Made by a program: the position numbers and the translations under genes. Under the pieces are notes generated by a model. The model was not told where the DNA came from, searched no databases, and was given only the letters and a program-made list of their open reading frames with translations. This document shows, one piece after another, positions 8,791-17,847 of a stretch of 64,000 bases of DNA; the first letter of the stretch is position 1, and each line of letters begins with the position of its first letter. The stretch covers positions 1 through 64,000 of the forward strand of contig NZ_CADFEJ010000006.1 of NCBI RefSeq assembly GCF_902833055.1, written 5' to 3'. Origin of the DNA: Burkholderia territorii (GTDB lineage: Bacteria; Pseudomonadota; Gammaproteobacteria; Burkholderiales; Burkholderiaceae).

Positions 8791-10329
8791 TTACGACGCC
8801 GAATTGCTGCGACGCGGGCCGCTGCTGCGCTGGCCATCGCGACGCGGGCCGCCGTCACGGCTGCCGCCCGGCTTGCCGCTCCAGCCGCCGCCATTGCCGC
8901 CGCCGTAGCTGCGGCCGTTGCCGCCATGACCGCCGCCCGGCTTGCCGCCGAAACGACGACCGCCGTTACCGCCGCCCGGACGGCCGCGGCCGCCCATGCC
9001 GCGATCGTTGCGCGGCGGAGCCTTGCGCGGCTCGAAGCCTTCGATCACGTTGACCGGCAGCGGCGAGCGCACGAAGCGCTCGATGCGCTTGAGCGCGCCC
9101 TGTTCGGCGTGATGCACGAGGCTCACTGCGGTACCCGAGCGACCGGCACGGCCCGTACGGCCGATGCGGTGAACGTAGTCTTCCGCGAACTTCGGCAGGT
9201 CGTAGTTGAACACGTGCGTGATGCCCGGGATGTCGATGCCGCGCGCCGCGACGTCGGTCGCAACCAGCACGCGCACGCGGCGCTCGCGCAGCGCACGGAT
9301 CGTGCGGTTACGCGCGCCCTGCGGCAGGTCGCCATGCAGCGCGGCCGACTGGAAGCCGGCGTCGGCAAGGCGGCCGGCGAGCTGGTCGGCGTCGATCTTG
9401 GTCGCCGTGAAGATGATCGCCTGGTCGAGCGCGTCGTCGCGCAGCAGGTGATCGAGCAGGCGATCCTTGTGATCGCGGTCGTCGACGTAGTGCACGGTCT
9501 GCGCGATGTTCGCGCGCGACTCGATCTTCGCCGTGATCTCGATGCGCTCCGGATCCTTCAGCAGGCGGCTCGTCAGCGAGCCGATCTTGCCGTCGAGCGT
9601 GGCCGAGAACAGCATCGTCTGACGCGACTCGGGCGTCGCGGCGACGATCGTTTCGATGTCGTCGATGAAGCCCATGTCGAGCATGCGGTCGGCTTCGTCG
9701 AGCACGAGCATCTTCAGTTCGGACAGGTCGATGCGGCCGCGCTCGAGGTGGTCGAGCAGGCGACCCGGCGTGGCGACCAGGATCTCGGGGTTCTTCGCGA
9801 GCAGCATCAATTGCTGGCCGTAAGCGACGCCGCCGAGGATGCTGACGGTGCGCAGGCGCTTGAGATGCTTGCCGTAGGTCGACGCGGCCGTGGTGACCTG
9901 CATCGCGAGTTCGCGGGTCGGCGTCAGCACGAGCAGGCCCGGACGGGCGACGGGTTGCGGGCGGCGCGCACGGCGGTCGCCCTGGTTCGGTTCGCGCGGC
10001 GCGCGCGGTTGCTGCGCCTGCGCCTTCTGAAGCTGCGCGAAACGTTCGATCGCGGGCAGCATGAATGCGGCCGTCTTGCCCGAACCGGTCGGGCTCGAAA
10101 CCAGCAGGTCCCGGCCGGCGATGCCGGCCGGAATCGCGCGCTGCTGGACCGGCGTCGGCTTGGCGTAGCCGGCGGCCTGCAGCGCGGAGACGATCTCCGG
10201 CGACAGCCCGAGCGACGCGAAAGTCGGCTCGTCCGACGCCGGTTCGACCGCGGCCGGTGCGGCGGCGTCGAGACCGAGCGCCTGGTCGGCGATCGCGTTG
10301 AGCGGGCTGGTGTTGATGCTCGAAGTCAT
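8791..10329 (-). CDS. rhlE: DEAD-box RNA helicase, RhlE type
   Basis: An ATP-dependent RNA helicase of 512 residues. The Q-motif region is at about 37-65, Walker A SPTGSGKT at 79-86, PTREL at 137-141, DEAD at 211-214, then SAT and the helicase domain 2 motifs VATDVAARGID and HRIGRTGRAG. Residues 101-129 form a basic Gln/Arg-rich insert. From about 448 to the end is a Gly/Arg/Asn-rich tail typical of RNA-binding extensions in RhlE. ATG 10329 is preceded by AAGGA and matches the family N-terminus. An in-frame extension upstream lies in the leader and shows no homology. The transcript probably begins near 10617, giving a leader of about 290 nt. Confidence 0.93.
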   Translation of the reverse strand: MTSSINTSPLNAIADQALGLDAAAPAAVEPASDEPTFASLGLSPEIVSALQAAGYAKPTPVQQRAIPAGIAGRDLLVSSPTGSGKTAAFMLPAIERFAQLQKAQAQQPRAPREPNQGDRRARRPQPVARPGLLVLTPTRELAMQVTTAASTYGKHLKRLRTVSILGGVAYGQQLMLLAKNPEILVATPGRLLDHLERGRIDLSELKMLVLDEADRMLDMGFIDDIETIVAATPESRQTMLFSATLDGKIGSLTSRLLKDPERIEITAKIESRANIAQTVHYVDDRDHKDRLLDHLLRDDALDQAIIFTATKIDADQLAGRLADAGFQSAALHGDLPQGARNRTIRALRERRVRVLVATDVAARGIDIPGITHVFNYDLPKFAEDYVHRIGRTGRAGRSGTAVSLVHHAEQGALKRIERFVRSPLPVNVIEGFEPRKAPPRNDRGMGGRGRPGGGNGGRRFGGKPGGGHGGNGRSYGGGNGGGWSGKPGGSRDGGPRRDGQRSSGPRRSNSAS

Positions 10330-10688
10330 AACAATCCTTGAAACACAGTGGGTGAAACGTCGGCGCCAATCGCGCATACCCAAGTCGTCGGATTCAGCGA
10401 GCAAATCGGGAAACGGGTGCAATCCGCCGACCATTCGGCGGATGAGGCATTAGAAGCTGTTTTGGGTGCGGCGCGCTTCTGGAGCGGGGCCGCCAGCCTG
10501 ATAAGTGACGACCGCGAGGGTCGAAGCAGGAGGGGACAGGTTCTAAACCGGATTGGAGCTTAACGCTACGAGGCGTCGTGCCGGAACGGCTTGCGAGCCG
10601 AGCGCGGGGATGACGCAGGCAGCATTATAAAGAGTTTTGCTGCGCTGCGCCACTGATTTGATTGTCTATTGCGGTGGCCGGCGGCAGG
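10330..10688 (-). promoter_or_regulatory. Long rhlE leader and promoter region
   Basis: A perfect TATAAT (10624-10629, minus strand) without a good -35 would start transcription near 10617, about 290 nt before the rhlE ATG. The leader contains a 7-bp hairpin with a 4-nt loop (10424-10430 with 10435-10441). No conserved small protein is visible. Bases 10630-10688 lie between the promoter and the stop of the acyl-CoA-binding protein gene. Confidence 0.55.
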
Positions 10689-10958
10689 TCAGGACGCCGT
10701 GCCGTTCTTCAGCGATTCGACGAGCTCGATGTATTGCTGCTTCGCCGCGTCCTGCGACGTGCCTTTCAGCGCTTCCCATGCGTCGTACTTGTATTTGCCG
10801 ACGATGTCGGTGAAGCCCGGCTTGTCGCCGTGCACGTCGCCGTCGGTCGCCTGCTTGAAGAGCGCGTACAGGCGCAGCAGCGTCAGGTTGCCCGGTCGCT
10901 CGGTCAGTTGCTTGACGTCGGCCTGGGCCTGGTCGAATTGGGCGGTGAGTTCGCTCAT
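10689..10958 (-). CDS. Acyl-CoA-binding protein
   Basis: An 89-residue ACBP-fold protein that is strikingly like the eukaryotic family. It has the LYALFKQATDGDV segment, then KPGF, then KYKYDAWEALKGTS, which carry the tyrosine and lysine ligands for the acyl-CoA 3'-phosphate, and the last helix YIELVESLK. It should bind and buffer long-chain acyl-CoA in the cytosol. GGAG lies 7 nt before the ATG at 10958. It is followed by rhlE on the same strand after 359 bp and is divergent from tsaB. Confidence 0.93.
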   Translation of the reverse strand: MSELTAQFDQAQADVKQLTERPGNLTLLRLYALFKQATDGDVHGDKPGFTDIVGKYKYDAWEALKGTSQDAAKQQYIELVESLKNGTAS

Positions 10959-11101
10959 CGTGTGTCTCCGTAAGGGTTTCCAGTCGGGCGATCTTAACAA
11001 GCGCCGCGCCGCGCGGGGTCGAGCGATCCTTCCAAACCGCCGGCCGCGCGGCGCGCGCATCGCGGCCTGGTCGGATCGCCCGTCGGAGCGCGGTGCCGCA
11101 T

Positions 11102-11107
11102 TACAAT
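11102..11107 (+). promoter_or_regulatory. TACAAT -10 element immediately before tsaB
   Basis: TACAAT ends 7 nt before the ATG at 11115. Transcription from it would begin at or next to that ATG, so the tsaB message could be leaderless. No -35 hexamer of quality is seen near 11080. Confidence 0.35.
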
Positions 11108-11114
11108 GTCGGCC

Positions 11115-11873
11115 ATGACGCAAACAGTGCTCCTCGCCATCGATACGTCGACCGAATACTGCTCGGTCGCGCTGCTGCGCTCGGTTCTCGCCGATGACGC
11201 CGCTTCCCCCCCGCAAACCTGGGTCCGCCACGAGCTGACGGGCGCCGTGTCGAGCACGCGCGTGCTGCCGGCGATCCAGGAGCTTTTCGCCGAATCGGGG
11301 CTCGCATTTGCCGATTGCGACGCGATCGCGTTCGGCGCGGGCCCCGGCTCGTTCACCGGGCTGCGTACCGCGACCGGCATTACCCAGGGTCTCGCGTTCG
11401 GGCGCGGGCTGCCGGTCGTGCCGGTCAGCACGCTGCTCGCGTGCGCCGAGCATGCGCGGCTGCGCGCGCCCGGCACGACGCGCGTGCTGGCCGCGCTCGA
11501 TGCGCGGATGGACGAAGCGTACTGGGCCGACTTCGCGTGGGACGACCACGCGGGCGACTGGCGCACGCTGCACCCGGCGTCGCTCGACGCGCCCGGTGCC
11601 GTCGGCGTGCCGGACGCGCCGTTTACGCTCGCGGGCAACGCGGCGGCCGCATTCGGCGCGCAACTGCCGGCCGCGGCTGCCGCGGCCGTGATCGACGGCG
11701 ACGCGCTGCCGCATGCGCTGGCGGTCGCGCATGCCGCGCTGCGGGCATTCCGTGCCGGCCGTACGGTGCCGGCCGACCAGGCTGCGCCGGAGTACGTGCG
11801 CGACAAGGTTGCGCAGACCACCGCGGAACGCACCGCGGCGCGCGCCGCGCAGACGGGCGGAGCGAAAGGATGA
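11115..11873 (+). CDS. tsaB: tRNA threonylcarbamoyladenosine biosynthesis protein TsaB
   Basis: The non-catalytic partner of TsaD in the complex that makes t6A at position 37 of ANN-decoding tRNAs. The 252-residue protein has the ASKHA-fold start LLAIDTSTEYCSVALL and the signature GAGPGSFTGLR. The ATG at 11115 is chosen over the in-frame ATG at 11106: neither has a ribosome binding site, but the -10-like TACAAT overlaps the upstream one. Its stop overlaps the rimI start as ATGA. The linker at about 155-205 is rich in Ala. Confidence 0.93.
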   Translation: MTQTVLLAIDTSTEYCSVALLRSVLADDAASPPQTWVRHELTGAVSSTRVLPAIQELFAESGLAFADCDAIAFGAGPGSFTGLRTATGITQGLAFGRGLPVVPVSTLLACAEHARLRAPGTTRVLAALDARMDEAYWADFAWDDHAGDWRTLHPASLDAPGAVGVPDAPFTLAGNAAAAFGAQLPAAAAAAVIDGDALPHALAVAHAALRAFRAGRTVPADQAAPEYVRDKVAQTTAERTAARAAQTGGAKG

Positions 11874-12370
11874 CAGGCGTATTGTTGAGCGATCGCTATC
11901 TGGCGCCGATGACGGATACGGATCTCGACGAAGTCGTCGCGATCGAGCAGGCGGCGTACGAATTCCCGTGGAGCCGCGGCAATTTCGAGGATTCGCTGCG
12001 CAACGGCTATTTCGGCGTGTGCCTGCGGCACGTGACGGGCACGCTCGTCGGCTATTGCGTGCTGATGCCGGTGATCGACGAGATGCACCTGCTAAACCTG
12101 TGCGTCGCGCCGGCCGCCCAGCAGTCGGGCGCGGGCCTCGCGCTGCTGCGCGAAGCGGTGCGGATCTCGCGCGCCGAACGGCTCGACGGCGTGCTGCTCG
12201 AGGTGCGGCCGTCGAATCCGCGCGCGATCCATCTGTACGAGCGCTTCGGCTTCGTGACGATCGGCCGGCGCAAGAACTACTATCCGGCGCGGCATCGCGG
12301 CAGGGAAGACGCGATCGTGATGCGTCTGACGCTGAACAAGGACGAAGGGGGCGCGCATGGCGTGGGCTGA
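11870..12370 (+). CDS. rimI: Ribosomal protein S18-alanine N-acetyltransferase RimI
   Basis: Acetylates the N-terminal alanine of ribosomal protein S18. The 166-residue GNAT protein has the beta-4/loop segment [16 protein letters not shown] and the C-terminal motif [19 protein letters not shown] followed by KNYY, all typical of RimI. It overlaps tsaB by 4 nt (ATGA) and the uracil-DNA glycosylase gene by 14 nt, so translation of the three is probably coupled. Confidence 0.93.
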   Translation: MTGVLLSDRYLAPMTDTDLDEVVAIEQAAYEFPWSRGNFEDSLRNGYFGVCLRHVTGTLVGYCVLMPVIDEMHLLNLCVAPAAQQSGAGLALLREAVRISRAERLDGVLLEVRPSNPRAIHLYERFGFVTIGRRKNYYPARHRGREDAIVMRLTLNKDEGGAHGVG

Positions 12371-13397
12371 AGCAGCGCTCGAGGAAATGGGGCTCGCGCA
12401 AATATGGGTGCGGCGCGGGCAGCGTGAGCAACGCGAAGAAGCGGGTGCAGCGCCGGCGGCCGCATCCGGCGCGCGGGCCGACGCGCCCGCCGTTGCGACC
12501 GCAACGGTCGCGGCAACGCCCGGGACGGTCGCGGAGCAGCGTCGCGACGCGCAGCCGCCGGCGACGCGCGCGTCCGCACGTGACGATACGCCGCCGGCCG
12601 GTGCAGCCGCGCGCGATGCGGCACTGGCAGGCGAAGCCCGATCGGCCGCGCGTGTCGCGAGCGATGGCGAGCGCGCGTCCACCCGGCCCGCGCCGGCCGC
12701 AGACGACATGCCGCCTGTCACCGAAGACGATTTCGCGTGGTTCGACGCGGCGCCGTCCGGCGCTCCGCTGCCGACGACCGAACCGCGTCCCGCCGCAGAG
12801 CCGGTGGCGATGCTCGACTGGGATGCGCTGGCCGCGCGCGTTGCCGGCTGCACGAGCTGCCGCCTGTGTGAGAAGCGCACCAATACCGTATTCGGTGTCG
12901 GCGATCGTGAGGCCGACTGGATGCTGATCGGCGAAGCGCCCGGCGAGAACGAGGACAAGCAGGGCGAGCCGTTCGTCGGCCAGGCCGGCAAGCTGCTCGA
13001 CAACATGCTGCAGTCGCTCGCGCTCAAGCGCGGCGAGAACGTCTACATCGCGAACGTGATCAAGTGCCGGCCGCCCGGCAACCGCAATCCGGAGCCGGAC
13101 GAGGTCGCGCGCTGCGAGCCTTACCTGCAGCGCCAGGTCGCGCTCGTGAAGCCGAAGCTGATCGTCGCGCTCGGCCGCTTCGCCGCGCAGACGCTGCTGA
13201 AGACGGACGCCAGCATTGCGTCGCTGCGCGGCCGCGTGCACGCGTACGAAGGCGTGCCGGTCATCGTCACCTACCATCCTGCGTATCTGCTGCGCAGCCT
13301 GCAGGACAAATCGAAGGCGTGGGCCGACCTGTGCCTGGCGCGCGATACGTTCCGGCAGGCGGAGAGTGCCGACGCGATCGGGCCGGCCGGACAATGA
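12357..13397 (+). CDS. Family 4 uracil-DNA glycosylase with psi-like N-terminal peptide
   Basis: Removes uracil from DNA. The 346-residue protein has a family 4 catalytic domain at about 152-335, with 4Fe-4S ligands C165, C168, C237 and C253, motif GEAPGENED at 192-200, and the YHPAYLL motif late in the domain. Residues 22-150 are an Ala/Pro/Arg-rich, probably disordered linker. Residues 8-21, [14 protein letters not shown], resemble ungapped the N-terminus of the E. coli polymerase III psi subunit HolD, the part that docks on chi (HolC). In E. coli, holD also neighbours rimI. Docking to the clamp loader is my inference. It overlaps rimI (14 nt) and the next gene (ATGA). Confidence 0.92.
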   Translation: MAWAEAALEEMGLAQIWVRRGQREQREEAGAAPAAASGARADAPAVATATVAATPGTVAEQRRDAQPPATRASARDDTPPAGAAARDAALAGEARSAARVASDGERASTRPAPAADDMPPVTEDDFAWFDAAPSGAPLPTTEPRPAAEPVAMLDWDALAARVAGCTSCRLCEKRTNTVFGVGDREADWMLIGEAPGENEDKQGEPFVGQAGKLLDNMLQSLALKRGENVYIANVIKCRPPGNRNPEPDEVARCEPYLQRQVALVKPKLIVALGRFAAQTLLKTDASIASLRGRVHAYEGVPVIVTYHPAYLLRSLQDKSKAWADLCLARDTFRQAESADAIGPAGQ

Positions 13398-14353
13398 CGC
13401 GCGGCGCGGCGTTCGCGTTCGTCGATACGCTGCACGATGCCGCGGTTCGCGATCTGGGCTGGCTTCTCGCGAGCCCGAGCCTGCTCACGGCGGCCCCCGG
13501 CGCGCCGCTTGCACATCCATGGACGGACGCGGTCGAGCGGGTGGCCGTCGAAGCATGGCTCGTCGCGCTCGACGCCGCGCCGCAGCCGCTGCACCGCGCG
13601 CTGGACGCGCTGCGGCCCGTGCGACTCGGCCGCTATGCCGAATGCCTGCTCGAATATTTCCTCACGCACGGGCCGTCGCTGCGGCTCGTCGCGGCCAATC
13701 TGCCGCTGCGCAGCAACGGCAAGACGCTCGGCGAAGTCGATTTTCTCGTCGATGCGCCCGGCGGGCAGCGCCTGCACTGGGAACTCGCGGTGAAGTGCTA
13801 TCTATGCGCGCCAGTGGACGGCGACGCATCGCTCGCGGATTTCGTCGGGCCGAATCTCGTCGACCGCCTCGACCGCAAGCGCAGCCGCTTGCTCGAGCAT
13901 CAATTGCGGTTGAGCGATCGCCACGGGTTCGCATTGCTCGGATACGGCGCGCCGTCCGATGCGCAGATGTTCATCAAGGGCTGGCTGTTCTATCCGCACG
14001 GCGTGCCGCAGGCGCCGGTCGCCGCCGAAATCGCGGCCGATCACCCGCGCGGTTTCTGGCTCACGCATGCGCAGTGGCCGGCGTGGGCGGCCGCGCAGCC
14101 CGACGGTGCAGCCTGGAACGTGCTGCCGCGGCTGGCGTGGCTAGCGCCTCGGCGGGTGACAGCCGACGCCGCGCCCGAACCGCTGGCGCAGTCGCACGCG
14201 CTGCCGTCCGTATTGACGGCGCGCCAGGCGCCTGCGCTGATCGGCGTGCACCGGCAGGATGGAGACGGCGTATGGCGCGAGACGGCGCGCGGCTTCATCG
14301 TTCCGGACGACTGGCCGGCGCGTGCGCGGGCATTCGCCGCGCAGGACCACTGA
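13394..14353 (+). CDS. DUF1853 family protein, possible PD-(D/E)XK nuclease fold
   Basis: A 319-residue protein of unknown function that I assign to DUF1853 from memory of the family pattern. Residues about 111-135 read GEVDFLV, then HWELAVKCYL: an Asp followed about 15 residues later by E-x-x-x-K, reminiscent of the D...(D/E)XK metal site of nuclease-like folds. The spacing within ELAVK is longer than the classical ExK, so this is tentative. It overlaps the uracil-DNA glycosylase gene (ATGA) and converges with thiD 18 bp away. Being coupled to a DNA-repair gene suggests a nucleic-acid role. Confidence 0.75.
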   Translation: MTRGAAFAFVDTLHDAAVRDLGWLLASPSLLTAAPGAPLAHPWTDAVERVAVEAWLVALDAAPQPLHRALDALRPVRLGRYAECLLEYFLTHGPSLRLVAANLPLRSNGKTLGEVDFLVDAPGGQRLHWELAVKCYLCAPVDGDASLADFVGPNLVDRLDRKRSRLLEHQLRLSDRHGFALLGYGAPSDAQMFIKGWLFYPHGVPQAPVAAEIAADHPRGFWLTHAQWPAWAAAQPDGAAWNVLPRLAWLAPRRVTADAAPEPLAQSHALPSVLTARQAPALIGVHRQDGDGVWRETARGFIVPDDWPARARAFAAQDH

Positions 14354-14371
14354 CGCCGTGTCGGCCGGCGC

Positions 14372-15181
14372 TTACCACCAGCGATGGAAGTGATGGACGG
14401 GCCCGACGCCGTGGCCGACGTCGAGCTGGCCGCTCGCGGCGATCGCGCCGCTCAGATAGGCCTTCGCTTCGCGTACCGCGCACTCGAGATCAGGTTGTTG
14501 CGGTAGCAGTGCGGCGATCGCCGACGACAGCGTGCAGCCGGTGCCGTGCGTGTTGCTGACCGGCACCCGCGCGCCGTCGAACCGCACCGTATGCGCCGCG
14601 TCGACGAGCCAGTCGGGGCTCGCGGCCGCGTCGGGCAGGTGGCCGCCCTTCATCAGCACGGCGCGCGCACCGGTCTGCAACAGCGCACGGCCTTGCCGGA
14701 CCATCTCGTCCTCGGTCGTCGCGGGCGCATCGCCGAGCAGGGCGGCCGCTTCGGGCAGGTTCGGCGTGACGACGGTCGCAAGCGGCAGCAGCATGTCGCG
14801 CAACGCGTCGACCGCATCGGGCGCGAGCAGCGCGTGCGAACTCTTCGAGATCATCACCGTATCGAGCACGACGAAGCGCGGCGCGTAACGCCGCAGCGCG
14901 TCGGCCACCGCGTGCACGATCGCCGCGTTCGCGAGCATGCCGATCTTGACGGCGTCGATGCGGATGTCGTCGAACACCGCGTCGAGCTGCGCGGTCACGA
15001 ACGCGGCGTCCGGCGCGTGCACGCCGGTCACGCCGCGCGTGTTTTGCGCGGTCAGCGCGGTGATCACGCTCGCGCCGTACGCACCGAGCGCGGAGAACGT
15101 CTTGAGGTCGGCCTGGATGCCCGCGCCGCCGCCCGAGTCGGAGCCGGCGATCGTCAGGACGTTGGGTATCGGGTGCGTCAT
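14372..15181 (-). CDS. thiD: Hydroxymethylpyrimidine/phosphomethylpyrimidine kinase
   Basis: Phosphorylates HMP and HMP-P for the pyrimidine half of thiamine. 269 residues, single domain with no ThiE fusion. The ribokinase-like motifs are present: [18 protein letters not shown] at 12-29, DTVMISKSS, and the anion-hole/catalytic-base motif [15 protein letters not shown] near 209-223. It is on the minus strand, convergent with the DUF1853 gene and 58 bp after lplT. No other thi gene is in the window. Confidence 0.95.
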   Translation of the reverse strand: MTHPIPNVLTIAGSDSGGGAGIQADLKTFSALGAYGASVITALTAQNTRGVTGVHAPDAAFVTAQLDAVFDDIRIDAVKIGMLANAAIVHAVADALRRYAPRFVVLDTVMISKSSHALLAPDAVDALRDMLLPLATVVTPNLPEAAALLGDAPATTEDEMVRQGRALLQTGARAVLMKGGHLPDAAASPDWLVDAAHTVRFDGARVPVSNTHGTGCTLSSAIAALLPQQPDLECAVREAKAYLSGAIAASGQLDVGHGVGPVHHFHRWW

Positions 15182-15239
15182 GATGGCAAGGCGTCGGTTC
15201 GAAGACCGGCGCCGACGGACGAAAACGGGAAGTGTAGCG

Positions 15240-16547
15240 TCAGTGCCGCGATTCGCCGATCAGCGCGACCGAGTCGAACTGACGCTGGTTCGCCTGATGG
15301 CGGCGCATCACGAGCCACATCGTCAGGCAGACGAACGTGCCGAACAGCACGATCACGACGCCGACCGGCACGTCGAGCCAGACCAGTACCGCATACAGGC
15401 ACAGCATCACGAGCACCGAGAGGTTCTCGTTGAAATTCTGCACCGCGATCGAGTGGCCGGCCGACAGCAACACGTGGCCGCGATGCTGCAGCAGTGCGTT
15501 CATCGGAACCACGAAGTAGCCGGACAGCGCGCCGACGCAGATCAGGAAGATGTACGCGACGATCAGGTACGCCGGCAGGCGCAGGTGGCCGAAGTGCACG
15601 GCCCAGTGCGACGGGAACAGGTCGCGCGTGTAGAACGCCATCAGCATGACGGCGATGCCCATGACGATGCCGACCGGCAGCACCGTGAGCGACTTCTTCA
15701 GCGGGATCCGCGCGGCGGCGGCGATCGCGCCGCCCGCGACGCCGACCGCGACCACGGCCTGCAGGATCGCGCCTTCGGACAGCGACATGTTGAGCGAGAC
15801 TTCGGCCCACTTCAGCACGATGAACTGCAGCGTCGCGCCCGCGCCCCAGAACAGCGTCGTGACCGCGAGCGAAATCTGCCCGAGCTTGTCGCGCCAGAGC
15901 ACCATGAAACAGTCGGCGAAGTCGGTGAGAAGCTTGACCGGGCCGCGCTCCTGCTTCGGGTAGCGCGCGCCCGTATCGGGGATCCGCAGGTTGAAGATGG
16001 CGGCGATCACGTAGATCGCCATGATGATCACCATCGCCGCTTCGGCGGGCGTGGCGATCCACGCTGGCGTGTGCGCGATCACGTGCGACGCGATGTGCGG
16101 GCTGATCAGGGCACCGCCGAGCACGGTGCCGAGGATGATGGAGCTGACGGTCGTGCCTTCGATCCAGCCGTTCGCGGCGACGAGCCTGTCGGCCGGCAGC
16201 AGCTCGGTCAGAATGCCGTATTTCGCGGGCGAATACGCGGCGGCGCCGAACCCGACGATTCCGTACGCGATCAGCGGATGGGCGCCGAACAGCATGATCA
16301 TGCAGCCGACCACCTTGATCGAGTTGGTGATGAACATCACGCGGCCCTTCGGGCGTGAATCGGCGAACGCACCGACATAGGCCGCCAGCACCACGTAGGA
16401 CAACACGAAGAACAGCTTGAGCAGCGGTGTCATCCAGTTGGGGGCGTGGAGGTCTTTCAGCAGGGCGATGGCGGCGATGAGAAGCGCATTGTCGGCCAAC
16501 GACGAGAAAAACTGCGCGGCCATGATGGTGTAAAAACCTTTTTTCAT
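15240..16547 (-). CDS. lplT: Lysophospholipid transporter LplT (MFS)
   Basis: A major facilitator protein of 435 residues with about 12 hydrophobic segments. It starts [21 protein letters not shown], the characteristic LplT N-terminus with the helix-1 Asp. It flips lysophospholipids from the outer to the inner leaflet of the inner membrane for re-acylation. The partner acyltransferase Aas is not in this window. The basic loop RRHQANQR is near the C-terminus. It is divergent from alr. Confidence 0.92.
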   Translation of the reverse strand: MKKGFYTIMAAQFFSSLADNALLIAAIALLKDLHAPNWMTPLLKLFFVLSYVVLAAYVGAFADSRPKGRVMFITNSIKVVGCMIMLFGAHPLIAYGIVGFGAAAYSPAKYGILTELLPADRLVAANGWIEGTTVSSIILGTVLGGALISPHIASHVIAHTPAWIATPAEAAMVIIMAIYVIAAIFNLRIPDTGARYPKQERGPVKLLTDFADCFMVLWRDKLGQISLAVTTLFWGAGATLQFIVLKWAEVSLNMSLSEGAILQAVVAVGVAGGAIAAAARIPLKKSLTVLPVGIVMGIAVMLMAFYTRDLFPSHWAVHFGHLRLPAYLIVAYIFLICVGALSGYFVVPMNALLQHRGHVLLSAGHSIAVQNFNENLSVLVMLCLYAVLVWLDVPVGVVIVLFGTFVCLTMWLVMRRHQANQRQFDSVALIGESRH

Positions 16548-16765
16548 CTGATGCGATGCTTTCGTCGCTGCGGCAGGGCCGCGTAGGCCGCCTGGTATGC
16601 GATCGGCTTATTCCGTTCGAAATGGGTTGTGCGCACGGCTTTATAACACGAAAATACGGCAATTCGGACTAGCAAGATTCCCCGATCGTTCCGCAAATTG
16701 TCGGCTTCGGTGCTCAAAAGGCGCGGTAAGCTGATGATTCGCAAGCGTCTTTACGTAAATTTCCC

Positions 16766-17836
16766 ATGCCGCGCCCGATCTCCGCCACCATCCATACCGC
16801 CGCTCTCGCGAACAATCTCTCCGTCGTCCGCCGATATGCCGGCCCCTCCAAGGTCTGGGCGGTCGTCAAGGCCAATGCGTACGGCCACGGTCTCGCGCGC
16901 GTGTTTCCCGGCCTGCGCGGCACCGACGGCTTCGGCCTGCTGGACCTCGACGAGGCCGTGAAGCTGCGCGAGCTCGGCTGGGCCGGCCCGATCCTGCTGC
17001 TCGAAGGGTTCTTCCGCTCGACCGACATCGACGTGATCGACCGCTACAGCCTGACGACCACCGTCCACAACGACGAGCAGATGCGGATGCTGGAGACGGC
17101 GCGGTTGTCCAAGCCCGTCAACGTGCAGCTCAAGATGAACAGCGGGATGAACCGGCTCGGCTACGTGCCCGAGAAATACCGCGCCGCGTGGGAGCGCGCC
17201 CGTGCGTGCCCCGGCATCGGCCAGATCACGTTGATGACCCATTTTTCGGATGCCGACAACGAGCGCGGCGTGGCCGAGCAGCTCGCGACGTTCGAGCGCG
17301 GTGCGGAAAACATTGCCGGTGCCCGCAGTCTCGCGAATTCGGCGGCGGTGCTGTGGCATCCGGATACGCATTTCGACTGGGTGCGGCCCGGGATCGTGCT
17401 GTACGGCGCATCGCCGTCGGGGCAGTCGGCCGATATTGCCGATACCGGATTGAAGCCCGCGATGACGCTCGCGTCCGAGCTGATCGCCGTGCAGACGATC
17501 GGGAAGGGGCAGGCGATCGGCTACGGCTCGACGTTCTCCGCGCCGGCGCCGATGCGCATCGGCGTCGTCGCGTGCGGCTATGCGGACGGTTATCCGCGCG
17601 TCGCGCCGGAAGGCACGCCGGTGATCGTCGACGGGATCCGCACGCGGATCGTCGGCCGCGTGTCGATGGACATGATTACCGTCGACCTGACGCCGTGCCC
17701 GCAAGCCGGCGTCGGCGCGCGGGTCGAGCTGTGGGGCAACGCACTGCCCATCGACGACGTCGCGCGCCATTGCGGGACGATCGGCTATGAACTGATGTGC
17801 GCGGTCGCGAGCCGCGTACCGGTGCGCGCGGAATAA
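16766..17836 (+). CDS. alr: Alanine racemase
   Basis: A PLP enzyme that interconverts L- and D-alanine for peptidoglycan. 356 residues. The PLP lysine is K35 in [11 protein letters not shown] and the catalytic tyrosine of the other face is Y253 in AIGYGSTF, followed by the [10 protein letters not shown] and GRVSMDM motifs. It cannot be told apart from the catabolic DadX type, but no D-amino acid dehydrogenase gene is adjacent. No ribosome binding site is obvious before the ATG. radA follows after 11 bp. Confidence 0.96.
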   Translation: MPRPISATIHTAALANNLSVVRRYAGPSKVWAVVKANAYGHGLARVFPGLRGTDGFGLLDLDEAVKLRELGWAGPILLLEGFFRSTDIDVIDRYSLTTTVHNDEQMRMLETARLSKPVNVQLKMNSGMNRLGYVPEKYRAAWERARACPGIGQITLMTHFSDADNERGVAEQLATFERGAENIAGARSLANSAAVLWHPDTHFDWVRPGIVLYGASPSGQSADIADTGLKPAMTLASELIAVQTIGKGQAIGYGSTFSAPAPMRIGVVACGYADGYPRVAPEGTPVIVDGIRTRIVGRVSMDMITVDLTPCPQAGVGARVELWGNALPIDDVARHCGTIGYELMCAVASRVPVRAE

Positions 17837-17847
17837 GGGCAGCACGC

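Noticed and set aside
10330-10434. N-terminal extension of RhlE to 10434
   Set aside because: No ribosome binding site and no family similarity. AAGGA precedes the ATG at 10329.
10689-13394. A single 901-residue minus-strand protein spanning the acyl-CoA-binding protein gene and beyond
   Set aside because: Only the last 89 residues are a real family with a ribosome binding site at 10958. The rest is antisense to tsaB, rimI and the glycosylase gene.
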